In this document: one piece after another, positions 11,241-22,766 of the stretch
Numbering within the stretch: position 1 is the first letter of the stretch
Layout of the letters: each line of letters begins with the position of its first letter
Origin: Lonicera japonica
Lineage: Eukaryota; Streptophyta; Magnoliopsida; Dipsacales; Caprifoliaceae
Assembly: GCA_021464415.1 (NCBI GenBank)
Contig: CM038465.1
Span: 80,324,919-80,388,918 of the forward strand
DNA length: 64,000 nucleotides
Direction of reading: 5' to 3'
Notes under the pieces: model-generated
The model's input: the letters and a program-made list of their open reading frames with translations, nothing else
Databases searched by the model: none
What the model was told of the DNA's origin: nothing
Program-made: the position numbers and the translations under genes

Positions 11241-12978
11241 TATATATATATAAACATAAGAATTAAACCATATTTTAACACGTGCCGCTCTCCAAAAACA
11301 GTTTCTCTTCTTATTTAACTCTCTCTCTTCCTCATTATTTATCCCCTCTCTATGTATATATAAAACAGAGGAAGTGCTTTTTATTCTCCTCTCTCTCTCT
11401 CTCATTCTTTTTCGTGAGGCAATGTCCGTTGGTTTGTCTCTCTAGAGCAATCAAGGATAAATATATATTCACTAAAACATTGCACAAAACCTTTTTCCTG
11501 CACTGTGGGTTTAAGTCTTCAAGGACAAAGAGACTTAGTCGGCTTCAAACGTTGCCAATCTCTTCCGCGCATGGAAAAGTAGGAAATAATCATATCTTCA
11601 TAGTGATTTAGTTTTTGCTCTTTCCTTTTGTACCCTAATTTTGAGTCCCTACTCTTACTCACCCTAATTAACCATGTTAGGGCTTTGCAAAATCGCTTAA
11701 AACCATTAAATGGTCTGGATTTCATTTTATTTTCTTAGCCATCTACAAACAATTGGGGAATTAGTACGAAAGGAGAAATTGTCAATCTTCATATCAAAGA
11801 GGAAAAATAGTAAGTGCCAAACCTTTCCCTAAACTATCTTTTTTGATTCTTTTTTAGATCTGTTTTGTGTATACATATATCGTAATTACAGACTTAATGG
11901 TATGTTTGATGAGAGTTAAAATTATGATTTTATGGTTTTTTCTTAATTGTGAACTTTGTATGTAATGTTTATAATATATATATATATATATATAAATGTC
12001 TGTTTTACTTCATAAACCCCTTTTCAGTGTCAATTGTCATTTCGATTCCTTCTCTCATTTTCTCGATTCCTCAATTTCATAGTCCTAATGCGCTCTACAA
12101 AAATTCAATTAAATTCCTTTTCCATTTTCAATTATTCTGCTCTTATGCGAGATTCTGGCCATTTTGTTTGAGCCACAATAATAAAATAAATAAAACTTTG
12201 CACGACGTACTAATTATATTACCATAATCAATTTCAGGAGAGCATACAACATCAAACATATAATGGCACAATCGTCTTTTGAAATATTCTGCATTTTACA
12301 TTTTTCATTCTCGTATGTTATTATTTCTAAACTTCAATTTGACATATTGAAAAAAGCAGGCAAACTTTATAGATTGTTAAATACAATATATTGTCTCGCT
12401 CTCTCTATATTTCCCATAGTAATCTTACATCATTATATATGACTAAATGATATTTCTTAATATGTACGTATTTAATTATGTATGATATTTGCAAGTAAAA
12501 ACTTGATCTCTTAATTTAGTTATTTGTTGAAATGATTAATTTGAGTTTTGTATATGTATTGCTTTAGTCGTATTTTTCTTACGTATTCTATCATCTATGT
12601 ACATGTTCGAGAAAATGCTTGCATTCCGTTATGTTGTAGTTTTACTATTTATTAAAGAGTAAATGACCAAAATGGTCATTCAACTATACATCGAGTTTTA
12701 ATTTACTCATTCATCTTTTTTTCTCTTAATTTACCACTTAAACTTGTAAACCCGTTTCAATCTCATACTTCTGTCCAAATTGCATAGTTAACTTAGAAAA
12801 AAAATGCATGTGCACCTCACATGCCCTTTAACCAAGGGCAAAAATGTCAGTCTACCCGTACCCACCTTCACACTAACCAAAGCAAGAACACACATTCTCT
12901 TATCCTCCCTTGTAAACTCCATTGACTATTCAGTTTTTTCATTTACTTATTTTCCTCTAATCTATATATATACATATA
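11241..12978. other. Intergenic, no gene recognised; one dispersed repeat
   Basis: Pyrimidine-rich and TA-rich tracts (TA repeats at about 11243 and 11975) and scattered short frames, none recognised. The stretch at about 12656-12745 (AAATGACCAAAATGGTCATT onward) is a dispersed repeat; its reverse complement matches the two flanks of the element at 17344-18584. Confidence 0.5.
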
Positions 12979-13310
12979 CTCCCTCCGTCCCACAAAGATA
13001 GATTTTTTTTTCACACAGATTAAGAAACTTCATTTGATGTAATTAAAACAATAATTTTTTTCACAATTTTCCTATTATACCCTCATTTACTTTCTTTCTA
13101 TAATGAATACATTGGATTGAAATCACATACCCCAAGAAAATGTGAGGAAAATTTTGGAGTTGATTACTCTTCTGGAGTTAATAACAATGTAATTAAATAA
13201 GGGTATATTTAGAAAAATAAAATTGTAGTGCATTCTTTAAAAAGCAAGTGGTCTATAATTTGGGACGGATAAAAATGAAAAATGAGTCTATCTTTGTGGG
13301 ACGGAGGGAG
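12979..13310. mobile_element. Stowaway MITE, 332 bp
   Basis: Both ends read CTCCCTCCGTCCCACAAAGA inward (24 bp of matching terminal repeat), with TA duplications at 12977-12978 and 13311-13312. This is the standard signature of Stowaway (Tc1/mariner-derived) MITEs. The interior is noncoding. Confidence 0.95.
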
Positions 13311-13312
13311 TA

Positions 13313-14464
13313 TCATATACAAATATAATAGCAAAAAAAAAGCAAAGCATCCCCATTTTCTTTAAACTTCAAATTAAAGTACAAAGCAAGAATCTTCAAA
13401 TTTAATAGAGAAACAGAGTTCTTATAGAACCCATTTTTTTCCCTTTTAAATTTAGCAGAGAAATAAAGATTTGAGATAATGGGTTATAAGGTCTCACTCC
13501 GTAATGTTTTATAATTCTAAGGACGCATTCATGTTTAATAAAAGGAAGTAGTACTAATTTCATAATTTGGTTTTACAATAAGGACACTTTTCATAATATT
13601 AATTTATTTTAAGAAAAATGATAAATGTTGATGGACAAAAATACTCCTAATTAGTTCAAGTTAATGTTAAAAATAACAATTATCTCTCTCTCTTCGATTC
13701 CCATTTCTTCTCTATTCTCGCTCTCTCTAAAATCAACAGACCAACCTCATAGTGGAGATTTTAGATGATGAAAAGTAGAGGAAACGGCAACAGAGATGAT
13801 GATAAAGTTGAGAATGACGTATATATAAGGAGGAGATAACCAGGTCAATGAGATCCATAATCTCGGTAGAAAAGAGATTACCATATTAAAAGAGTACGGA
13901 ATCACCGCTACTTTGAAGAAAACGACGACTGAGATTATTCCGACGGATAATAGTAGTAACTGGACAGTTCAGATTGTCTTTTCCAAATTGATTTTTTGGT
14001 GCCATGGGATGCTTTTCGCCATGAACATCATCATGATAAACAAACAGAGGTTAATTAATTATATTAGTTTAGTGGAATTTGCTGTGATGAATTAAAATCA
14101 AAGGAAGAAGAAATGAATAAAAAAAGGGAAAGTTGGAGAGAGAGTAGTCCATGGTGATCAAGGGAGCTAGCTTTTTTTTTGGAGATTCTGTGGAGAGCGG
14201 GCATGCGGTACAGAGTAGAGAAAAAGACCTAGCTTAGACACAAGGTACGTATATCTGTCATATATATACAGAGAGAGAAAGGGGAAGGACCGCAAACAAA
14301 TAAGCTTCTTGTTGTTCATTCCAACAACACTCTGTTTTATGATTCTTTTTTTACAAACCCTACATCGATCCATATATATATATATATATATACATATATA
14401 AATAGAGTGTATGTTGATCTCATCAATTTTGTTATTCTATGTTTTGTAATGATACTAAAATCAT
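13313..14464. other. Intergenic, no gene recognised
   Basis: AT-rich. Short frames such as the one at 13913-14095 match nothing I know. Contains a (TA)n tract at about 14370-14398. A real short or noncoding transcript cannot be excluded. Confidence 0.45.
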
Positions 14465-14469
14465 TTTAA

Positions 14470-14757
14470 CACCTTCTAATTGTTGTCCAAGTGGTACTAT
14501 CTTCTGGTTGTCCAGGTGGTGCTAAATGCATTTAGCACTTTCTGGTTGATGCTAAATGCATTTAACACCTTTTGGTTGTGGTTTAACACCTTCTGGTTTG
14601 TGCTAAATGCATTTAGCACCTTCTGGTTGGTGCTAAATGCATTTAGCACATTCTGGTTGTGATTTAGCACATTTTTGGTTGTTGCTAAATGCATGTAGCA
14701 CTTTCTGCTTGTGGTTTGGTACATTCTAGTTGGTGCTAAATATGTTTTAGCACCTTA
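14470..14757. repeat. Tandem array of about 30-bp units with a palindromic core
   Basis: Eight to nine degenerate units, most carrying TGCTAAATGCATTTAGCA (a perfect 18-bp palindrome) or a variant, separated by a TTCTGGTTG(G/T) spacer. Clear palindrome copies lie near 14520, 14550, 14601, 14631 and 14682. Because of the periodicity both strands stay open for 60-75 codons (repeated LNAFSTFWLV on the plus strand), but this is a by-product of the repeat. Confidence 0.85.
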
Positions 14758-14759
14758 TA

Positions 14760-16419
14760 AATAATTAGTATGTTATAGAGAATTGGTGCTGATGATCGAC
14801 TGTTGCAAAATCGTTTTGATCGGGATTGGTGGAACCTTTTTTTGGAAACTTAAGATATTATATTTATGTTTATTGTGTTATTAGTTAAATAAGGAAGGGC
14901 TATAATGTCTTTTTCCTAAGATGTCCTTAATTTACAATGCAAATTTATAATAGGCCTTTGTAATTATGTTGTTATTGGAATGAGCCCTTATGTCCAATTA
15001 CCTTTAAAGATTTTACAAAACCCATCTTTTGTTTTATTTCAAATTTAGCAAATTTCTAAAAGGGTAATTTTATTTCTATTTGCAAGTTTTTACAATTTAT
15101 CCACCTTTGATTTATGCTAACATTGAAACAAACTTCTTAAAACTTCCTTATAAAAATTGAGAAGCATATCCGCCAATTAATAATCCTTTAAATATAATTA
15201 CTTTTAAAATTAGTTTCCTAATTAGAATGTATTTCCTTAATAATCTATTTTCTTAATTAATAAGAAGGTTTATTGATACAAGTACTATAGATTCATTATT
15301 CATCAAAAATATATAATACTATAAAACTTATTTTTTTCTTATACAATGAGGGCTCTCAAAAAAATAAAAATAGAGCAGTTTTGAAACTTAAGAAACTAAT
15401 TAAGAATTAGTGGAAGCAACAAAGATAATTTCCTTCGATCTTAATCCTTTCAAGTCAAAGGAAGAATATTCAATTTTGTTTTTTTATTTGCCATCATAAA
15501 TCTATAATTAAAGTTATAATTTTATTTCGCTTCTAAGTAGGTACTAAATTTTGTAAATGTATTATAAATGTTGCAAACTACATTTAATGTTTAATTGCTA
15601 TTTTAAGACTAATGTGAATTATTGTATAATCTCAATTATGGAAACAAATGTGAATTATAGACTACAGTGTAATCTTATAGTATAATCTCAAGTCCAGAAA
15701 GTAGATATAATTGACAGTAAGCTATATATATTTGAAATATCATTTTATAATTACAATTTATGTTTATTTTTTGATATATTATTGATGGTGGATAGAAGTA
15801 AAAATTTGGTGGATAATTTACAATTGAATTAAAAAGAATCATTATTTTATAAAAATTATACAAATATTGATTTTTGTAAATTTATCTAACAACGTGGTTA
15901 AACTTAGTAGGCAATAGAGATTAACTTAGTAAAACCTAAAAAGAAGAATAGACTGACAAATTTCGCGGATAGAAATAAAACAATCCTTGTTAATTACCAA
16001 CCAAATTGATTAAGTTTTTTTATAATTTTTTGGATTGTTGAAATTTAAATTTTGAATTATTTGATCTTCTATATTTTAGTAATTGATTAAGTTGTTAGAA
16101 GTTATTTGATTATTTAAATTTGAATTTTGAATTTGATTTTATAGATATTAGTTTATAGCAAGATTTTAGGAGTTTAGATTAATTTAATAATCAATTAGAT
16201 GATAGGGATATTATAGGAATATCAATAATATAAATTAGTTTTGTAATTATATTAATTTAATTTCAATTCTTTATCCGCAAAAGTTTGTACTTTAAATAAA
16301 ATTTTGAACCTTAAATTATTAGTATAAAAGTTGTGTTCTTAGATAGACAGAGAAAGAAATATTCGTCCTTAAAACTAATTATTCCTATTTTATTTATTTA
16401 ATTAAAGTAGATGTACTTA
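14760..16419. other. AT-rich intergenic, nothing recognised
   Basis: No coding frame of interest and no clear transposon ends. Very AT-rich throughout. Confidence 0.5.
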
Positions 16420-16477
16420 TTAATTTAATAAATATTTTAATATTAATAATTTAATATTAAAATATTTATTAAATTAA
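16420..16477. repeat. Perfect 27-bp inverted repeat with 4-base loop
   Basis: The arms at 16420-16446 and 16451-16477 are exact reverse complements around the loop TAAT. All bases in the arms are A or T. It lies about 200 bp upstream of the broken kinase exon. Confidence 0.9.
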
Positions 16478-16672
16478 ATTAATAATATTTTTTGTCAACT
16501 TATCTACACTTATAAATTAATTTAATAAATAATACAAATTAATTACAAGAATAAAATCACCATTCGTAAAAACCCGTCAACTTTTTCCTCAAATTTAACC
16601 GAGAAAGAGAGATTTTACAGAAACCGTACAATCAACACTCCAACATAACACCACCACCGGTCGCCAGAAATA

Positions 16673-17243
16673 ATGGCAATTTCTGGCAACAGCTCCGACA
16701 GCTCTCCCTCCTTCAATCTCACTGCCAGAACTCCTATTTTTGGATTAAAGCTCTATGTAGTGACCGTAGTAACAACTGTAAGTTTGATCGCTATTTTCGT
16801 TTTGATATTTCTCTTTATCTGTTCCAAACGCAAATCGAAGAGTCTCCAAATGGGTGTGAAGCACACTTCTTGATTTTTCCCTTTGGTTTGCAAAGAGATC
16901 AGCGAAATTAGGGATTCGGATCATAAAAAAGGTAGTGAAATTGTTGAATTTGAAAGGATGGAAAATGAGAGTATGGTAATTTGCAGCGTAGAAATGCCAA
17001 AGATAAACAGAACTAAGTATTCGAGTAGCAGTGAGTCGAGTACGAGCCAGAGTGAAGTTTCGATCTTTTCGGCCGAGGGTTTGAACGTCGGTTGGGGCCG
17101 GTGGTACAGCTTGAAGGAGCTGGAGATGGTGACTAGTGGATTTTCCGTGGGGAATGTGATCGAGAGGGTGGATATGGAATTGTGTACAGAGGAGTTTTGC
17201 TCGATGGCTCATTTGTGGCTGTGAAGAACCTTTTGAACAATAA
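16673..17243 (+). pseudogene. Receptor-like Ser/Thr kinase, disabled exon 1 only
   Basis: The conceptual product has a Ser-rich N-terminus, a single membrane segment (VVTVVTTVSLIAIFVLIFLF), a basic stop-transfer stretch (CSKRKSKS), then PLVCKEISEI, GWGRWYSLKELE and the start of the kinase glycine-rich loop. This order fits the plant kinase family around At1g01540/At4g01330. Two lesions are visible: TGA at 16871-16873 just before FFPLVCKEIS, and a one-base loss near 17162, after which the Gly-rich loop (EGGYGIVYRG) and VAVKNLLNN continue in another frame. The exon ends with a good donor at 17244 (AA|GTGAGT), but no following exon was found; repeat sequence and a nested transposon pair come next. 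It cannot make an active kinase. Confidence 0.85.
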
Positions 17244-17343
17244 GTGAGTTTGATTTGGAGGTGGTGACTAGGGTTTTGTTTTTGGATTGGAGAAGGTTTT
17301 GCTCGGTAATGACATTTTAATCCGAGTTGGAGTGGTAAATTAA

Positions 17344-18072
17344 GAATTTGCTCCCTTGCCACTTAATTTATCACTTAAAATCTGAAAACTTAGTTGGTGT
17401 TTGGTGCCTCACTTTTATTTTTTCTTCCAATTTTAAAAATTCAACTCAAAATCAACTTTACTTTTATACTTCTCAAAATTTATTTCACTTTATTTTCTCT
17501 CTAAAAAAAATCTTTAAAACACCACAACTTTAAATTCAAAAATCAAAATTAAATAAAAAATATATATTTAAAACATACTCGTCGAGATCTATAAAATAAG
17601 ATCCATTGTGACTATTTTTTGAAATTTTTTTATGAGATTTTTAGTTGGTTGAAAAAAACTCAAAAAAAAACTAAATCTACTTTTCAACATACTTCAAAAT
17701 TCTACCAAACACTATCTTTTTACAATTTGAAGGAAAAAAAAAAAAAAAAAGAGAGGCACCAAACACCACCTTAAAATTTTCAGATTTAAGTGGTTGTCAA
17801 AGTTGTTCACTAACTAAAAAAATTAAGTGACCACTTAATTTTTACCACTTAAAACTTAAAATTTTTATCCAAAATTTTAAGTGGCAAAGTTGCCACTTAA
17901 ATCTGAAACTTAATTTTAAAAGGTATAAAAAGTCCACTTTGCCCCCTCTCTTTTCTCAAAATTACACAACACTCTACCCCCACTCCTCAAAACGAAGCAG
18001 TCGTCTTTCACACACACTACACGTTGCCGTTCTCCACCCTCCGCTCGTCGCCGTTCTCTCTTCTGGTAAAGA

Positions 18073-18103
<31 letters not shown>

Positions 18104-18584
18104 GACACAACAAATACATACATATTATATATATATATATATATATATTTGTGTGATGCTTCTCCACAGTTCACGCCACTTCTCCACGCACACGCCGCTC
18201 GAAGTATGTGTATAAGTTAGGGTTAGGGTTAGATGAGGAGCTATGATTGATTGCCTTTGATAGAAAATTTTCAGATTAATTGCCTTTGTTAGATGAGGAG
18301 CTCTGATTGTTGGGTTTTAAGCTGGAAATTAAAACCATTTCCAGATTGATTGCAAAATTTTGCTGCAGATTGATTGCCTTTGTTGATTGTTCTATTTTTA
18401 TCTTGGGTGTTGAGTAAAATGAGGGCAAAATGGTCATAATAAAAAAAATTCAATTTTCAGATGTGTTATATTCAAACAAACAACATTTTTTCAGATACAA
18501 TTTTCAAAAGTAAACAAACAGCTTTTTCAGTTTTCAATTTTCAATTTTCAGTTTCAGTTTTCAGTTTTTTTACTAGACGCCACC
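17344..18584. mobile_element. Tourist/PIF-like element with a second MITE inside it
   Basis: The right end GACGCCACC is followed by TAA (18585-18587). Left of the element, GGTAAATTAA (17334-17343) matches the flank that continues after 18584; together they rebuild the uninterrupted repeat seen at about 12.69-12.74 kb (reverse strand), placing the left junction at 17343/17344 with a TAA duplication. The right 200 bp, rich in CTGAAAA motifs, matches the left end of the element at 57191-58247. The left terminus lacks the expected GGGGGTGTTTG and may be eroded. The interior includes a (TA)n tract and pyrimidine-rich noncoding sequence. Confidence 0.7.
17393..17770. mobile_element. Tourist MITE nested in the 17344-18584 element
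   Basis: Ends GTTGGTGTTTGGTGCCTC and (RC) GGTGGTGTTTGGTGCCTC form an 18-bp terminal repeat with one mismatch. TTA duplications flank it at 17390-17392 and 17771-17773. Removing it brings together the CTGAAAA-type subterminal sequence of the host element. Confidence 0.85.
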
Positions 18585-18587
18585 TAA

Positions 18588-19370
18588 GAGAGGAAAAAAA
18601 GATGAATGGGTAAATTGAAACTCGGTGTGCAGATGAATGGTAATTTTAATAATTTACTTTTTATTAAAATTCAATTATTTGTTTAGTAGTAGTAGTTTTC
18701 ACAATATAAGAGTTTGTTTAACCGTTATATATACCATACTTTTAAGGTAAATTAAACTGTGTATTTTATTAAATGAAATATGTGTATACATATATAAGAA
18801 TATGTAACTGGCCCGTGTATCGAACGGAAATGAAAATTGAAGGGGGTGTTAAAATTATACCAAAAATAAACCAACTCATACATGGGTTTGTGTTAAATAT
18901 GTTAAATTTAGGTAGTGTTTAAAGTGAGTATTCATTGGCAAGTAAATAATGAACCTTAACTTGATAGTTTTAAGTTGATTTGTTTGCCATCTTATTTTGC
19001 ATAATTTACTTTACAACTATGCAAACTACAATAATTCTAGATGGATATAAAACCTGACATATCTAATATAACTACTATATAGTGATTAAAAGAATCATAT
19101 CACATTTTATCTTAACTAATGAGCGATTAACACATTAATATATTATTTTTTTTATGTTAAGAGTTTTATATCTATATAGAATTGCTCATACAAACCAATA
19201 TTACTGGTATATAACATCTAGTATTAGACTATTAATTTGAGTCAAATAAAATAAAACTCAAAAATGAATTGGATGCTCTAGCTTATTATTATATTCACGT
19301 GATCCCATCTCATAAGTGTAAATGGGCACCATATAAATAAAGACAAGGATTTTAGGAGCCCGCCTTAGTT
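18588..19370. other. Repeat flank and AT-rich intergenic
   Basis: The first part continues the dispersed repeat interrupted by the 17.3-18.6 kb element (GAGAGGAAAAAAAGATGAAT and on). The rest is AT-rich and without a recognised gene, up to the GST 3' flank. Confidence 0.5.
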
Positions 19371-19544
19371 ATTATTATTATTGGCCTTCTCAAAGGCAAG
19401 TAGTCAACACTCCAACCAACAGCAACAACTACAAGAAAGCAAAGCAAAGAAAAACACATCAAACAACTTTGACAAACAAACTACATATATATTTGATCTG
19501 CTCAAACATAAATTAAAGGGCCATGATGATGAAGTTGTTGTTAA

Positions 19545-20387
19545 TTAATTTGAAGAAGCTTTAGCACTGGCCATCATAAACTTATTAAGAACCTCAATAA
19601 GTACTTGAGGCTCAGGCACAACATCCTTAGCAGCATCATTTGAAAGAACCCTCTCAGCCCATCCCACTAGCCCTGGTGTCTTGGTTTCATCAAGCAGCTT
19701 TACACTAGCCATTATTTCCCCTGCCTTCACCCACCCCAAGTATGACCCCAAAATTATATCAACATACCCGATACTTTCCCCACCAAAATAAACCTCCCCT
19801 TTGCTACACTTGACAAATGCCTCCTCTAATAACACCAGCCCTTCCACTATTTTCTCTACAACTGCTGCTTTTGCCTCCTCCCCCTTTACCTGTCTAAGCT
19901 CCCCGAATAGCGGAAACCACTGCGATAGTTCAAGTATACCACAAAAAATATCATTGGCGGATCCATAGATAAATAAAATTTCACCGCACTTTATATATAT
20001 ATATATATAACCATTTTTTAATAGAAATATTATCAAAAAAAGTCAATCTTATGAACAAAATGAGCGCACCTTAATATCAATATAGGCTGCCCAAAAGCGG
20101 GCTGTGGCACGATCATAGGGATCAGAAGGGAGAATTGAAGGAGAATTGGTCCACACTTCGTCGATGTACTCGACTATGAAGAGGGATTCACATATGGGCT
20201 TGTCAGCGTGGATAAGAACGGGGACTTTTTTGTAGATTGGATTGGATTTCAGGAGGAGATCGCTCTTGGCAGCTAAATTCTCGTTGATGAACTCATAGTC
20301 GATGGACTTCAAGTTGAGTGCGATTTGAACCCGATTCACATAGGGGCTTGATTGTGCACCTAGAAGCTTTACCTCACTTGTTGCCAT
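19545..20387 (-). CDS. Tau-class glutathione S-transferase (GSTU), copy 1
   Basis: Two exons, 20387-20070 (106 codons) and 19919-19545 (124 codons plus stop), give 230 residues, the usual GSTU length with the usual single intron (150 bp, GT..AG, with a TA repeat). The N-terminal thioredoxin-like domain has VKLLG, the probable catalytic Ser14 in SSPY, KKVPVL near residue 55 and the glutathione-binding ES pair (67-68) in [15 protein letters not shown]. Exon 2 holds the all-helical C-terminal domain with [15 protein letters not shown] and [15 protein letters not shown]. The start is the ATG at 20387; the upstream frame has no alternative with family similarity. Expected role: cytosolic conjugation of glutathione to electrophiles. 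It is the first of four same-strand GSTU units in the window. No lesion is visible. Confidence 0.93.
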
Positions 20388-20467
20388 GGTGATCAAGTCA
20401 CAGAAGTGTGATGAAGAAAAAGGAATATTTGGGTGCAACTGGTGAACGACAAGAATAGATCTTGGGG

Positions 20468-20477
20468 TATATAATAA
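20468..20477 (-). promoter_or_regulatory. Possible TATA box of GSTU copy 1
   Basis: On the minus strand TTATTATATACC lies about 80 bp upstream of the start codon, a plausible TATA position for a plant gene with a short leader. Supported by motif and distance only. Confidence 0.4.
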
Positions 20478-20896
20478 GAGTGGTGGATAATATTTTACTA
20501 TTTTACTGTGTGTGAACATTCAATGGTGGAAGGCGGACCCTTTGTAACGTTTAACATATATTAATTAATATCTTATATTAAGTGTATAATTAATCTCAAT
20601 GTTTTCCAAATTCACTTTATCCTATATTTAGATTATTCATTCTTTATTATTCAATATAATATTCTCTATTTTCCAAACTCGATCAAGTTTAACACACGCG
20701 CTCTTGTACTCTTTCTACAGTTCTACGCCTCACGCCGGTTCGTTTACCCGGTCGATTTTATGACCTTACTTTCAAATGGGTATATTAACATATATAAATA
20801 TCTTATATTAGGTATACAATTGAGATTGAAGATATATATAGTATCACTACACTAGAATTGGTTATTTGTTTACATATAAAAGTAGTCACAACTTTT

Positions 20897-21181
20897 GGCT
20901 TCGTTTGATTGCAAGGTGGAAAAGGAAAATAAATTGAGTTAGTTTTGGTGAAAATATGGAAAAGAAGTTGAGTGATAGATGTGATATCCTCTTGATTTTT
21001 AAGTTTTTCTATGAAGAAATTTTCTTTATTTAGTGGTGAGTAAAAATTTTCCATTAAAAATATTGAAAGATGGGAGATATATATTCATAAAATGAGTAAC
21101 ATCTCTCACCTTATTTTCTATCTTTTCACACAAACTAACTAAATTTATTTTCCTTTTCCATCTTTGCAATCAAACGGAGCC
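20897..21181. mobile_element. Tourist-like MITE upstream of GSTU copy 1, 285 bp
   Basis: The left end GGCTTCGTTTGATTGCAAGG and right end (RC) GGCTCCGTTTGATTGCAAAG extend as a terminal repeat of about 45 bp. Flanks are TTT on the left and TTA on the right, consistent with a worn three-base duplication. It sits about 0.5 kb upstream of the GST start. Confidence 0.75.
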
Positions 21182-21184
21182 TTA

Positions 21185-22559
21185 TTGTCACAAGTTTTTT
21201 TTGTGGATGCCAAAAACTGTATCAAAGAGACTTTGTCAATATCACCAAGAGTGATCTAGAAAGGTGATCAATGAAAAGGTTATGACTACTTTGTCATTGT
21301 ATGACAATGACAAAATTGTCACCGTTCACGACGGTCATAATGTGGTGTTCTTGGTATTGATAAATAAAGGAACTTATAACCACAAGGTCCACAAAAGAGT
21401 GACCTGGTGGCTAGCCACCATAGGTTTAGAAAATCAGACTTGACTGAGAGCTTCTTGGGTAGAGTCCCAGCAGATGCAAAATCTTTAGTTGTCAGCCATT
21501 GACACTCTCTACAAAAGAAATTAGTCAAGATGTACGAAAGATGAGCTGGACACCCTTAACATAGAATCAGCAAAAAAGGTAAGTAAGGGAACTTATTATT
21601 GATACTTATCATTGTTGAAACTATGACAAATTCTCGCCACATTTCATCTGTCATTGTTCTTGTTAATGATTTGTTATAACAAACATTAAAAAGATATACC
21701 CTTTTTTCACGGTAATAAATAATGGAGTTATTTTTATTTATTTATTTATTTTAAAAATACTAAACCAAATATTTTTTACTTGCTAAAAACATAATTTATT
21801 ACAATCTACGATAGTGACAATCAAATATACCAAACCCATATATCGATAAACTAAAAAACAGAAACGAACCAACAGGTTTTCTTTGTTTCCTGTTCGTAGG
21901 CGGTTCTATCATTTATTATTCACTTAAAAACCAAAAAGCTTCGGTTCGATTGGTGGTTTTTGTAAGTGGTATATGGCAAATAGAGTTATAACTCATCAAT
22001 ACAAGCACTCATTCGTTCCCTCTCTAAAATCTCACTTCATCACTTAATTTTCTCTCAATTTCTCTGGTCTCATCCATTCCAACTTTTACCTATTTTGAAC
22101 CCTCAATCACTCTCAATCTCGTATCTAAGACAAATAGAAGCATTTGAACTTTAGTTTGTCTCTTTCCATTTCTCTAGCCTCATCCGTCCATTTTCTTTTT
22201 TAAAACCTTCAATTACTCTCAATCTCATATCTAAGACAAAGAGAAGCATTTGGACCTTCATCAAACTCAATTTATTCCCTTAAAGGCGATTTGATCTATA
22301 AGCTATATTAATAATCTGTGGGTTTTTTTTTTGTCAAAATTTGTTGGTATTTTGATTTTGTTGTATGTATTGTTTTGATTTTATATCCCTATTATGTACA
22401 ACTCTAATGGCTCTCTTCAACCGACAATCGACTAGCAATCGATGGTAACTGACAGCAACCGGGACGCTGGTTTCCAACCCAAACAGTTCTACTTCGGTTT
22501 CTAGTCCTCCAAATCCAATGCCATCGATTTGGTCCGCACAAAGCCAGCAGGGTTTGGTT
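21185..22559. other. Intergenic, with an older repeat that received copia element 1
   Basis: No gene recognised. From about 21.83 kb to the LTR the sequence has the look of an old dispersed repeat (AACGAACC/GGTTCGAT motifs). The sequence after the 3' LTR (ACCATGCACACCCCTAAT) looks like its right terminus. Copia element 1 therefore appears to be nested in it. Confidence 0.4.
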
Positions 22560-22564
22560 AACCA

Positions 22565-22766
22565 TGTTGAAATATTATTTCCTTATGTAATTTCTTGTAA
22601 TTTAGCCTTTCTTTTATCTTTATTTCCTTGTGTATATTTTTTCATAGTATAGATTTTCCTTTCTCAATCCTTATGTAATTGTATATATAGGGGTCTTATT
22701 CTTGTAATTCAATACACACTGAAATATACACAATACATATTTTTCTCTATTTTTCTAGATTTATTA
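22565..22766 (+). repeat. 5' LTR of copia 1
   Basis: Starts TGTTGAAATATTATTTCC; the terminal CA is changed to TA. A TATA-like GTATATATAGGGG lies about 80 bp before its end. Confidence 0.92.

Noticed and set aside
11282..11611. 109-codon plus-strand frame
   Set aside because: Composition driven by CT-rich DNA; no recognisable domain.
14480..14724. Open frames with repeated LNAFSTFWL or KVLNAFSTNQ
   Set aside because: They follow from the 30-bp tandem repeat and appear on both strands; no start context or homology.
14470..14757. CRISPR-like repeat-spacer look
   Set aside because: Spacers are themselves repeated and the genome is a plant; this is a minisatellite.
18207..18233. Telomere-like GTTAGGGTTAGGGTTAG
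   Set aside because: Only two to three units and not the plant TTTAGGG form; too short to be an interstitial telomere.
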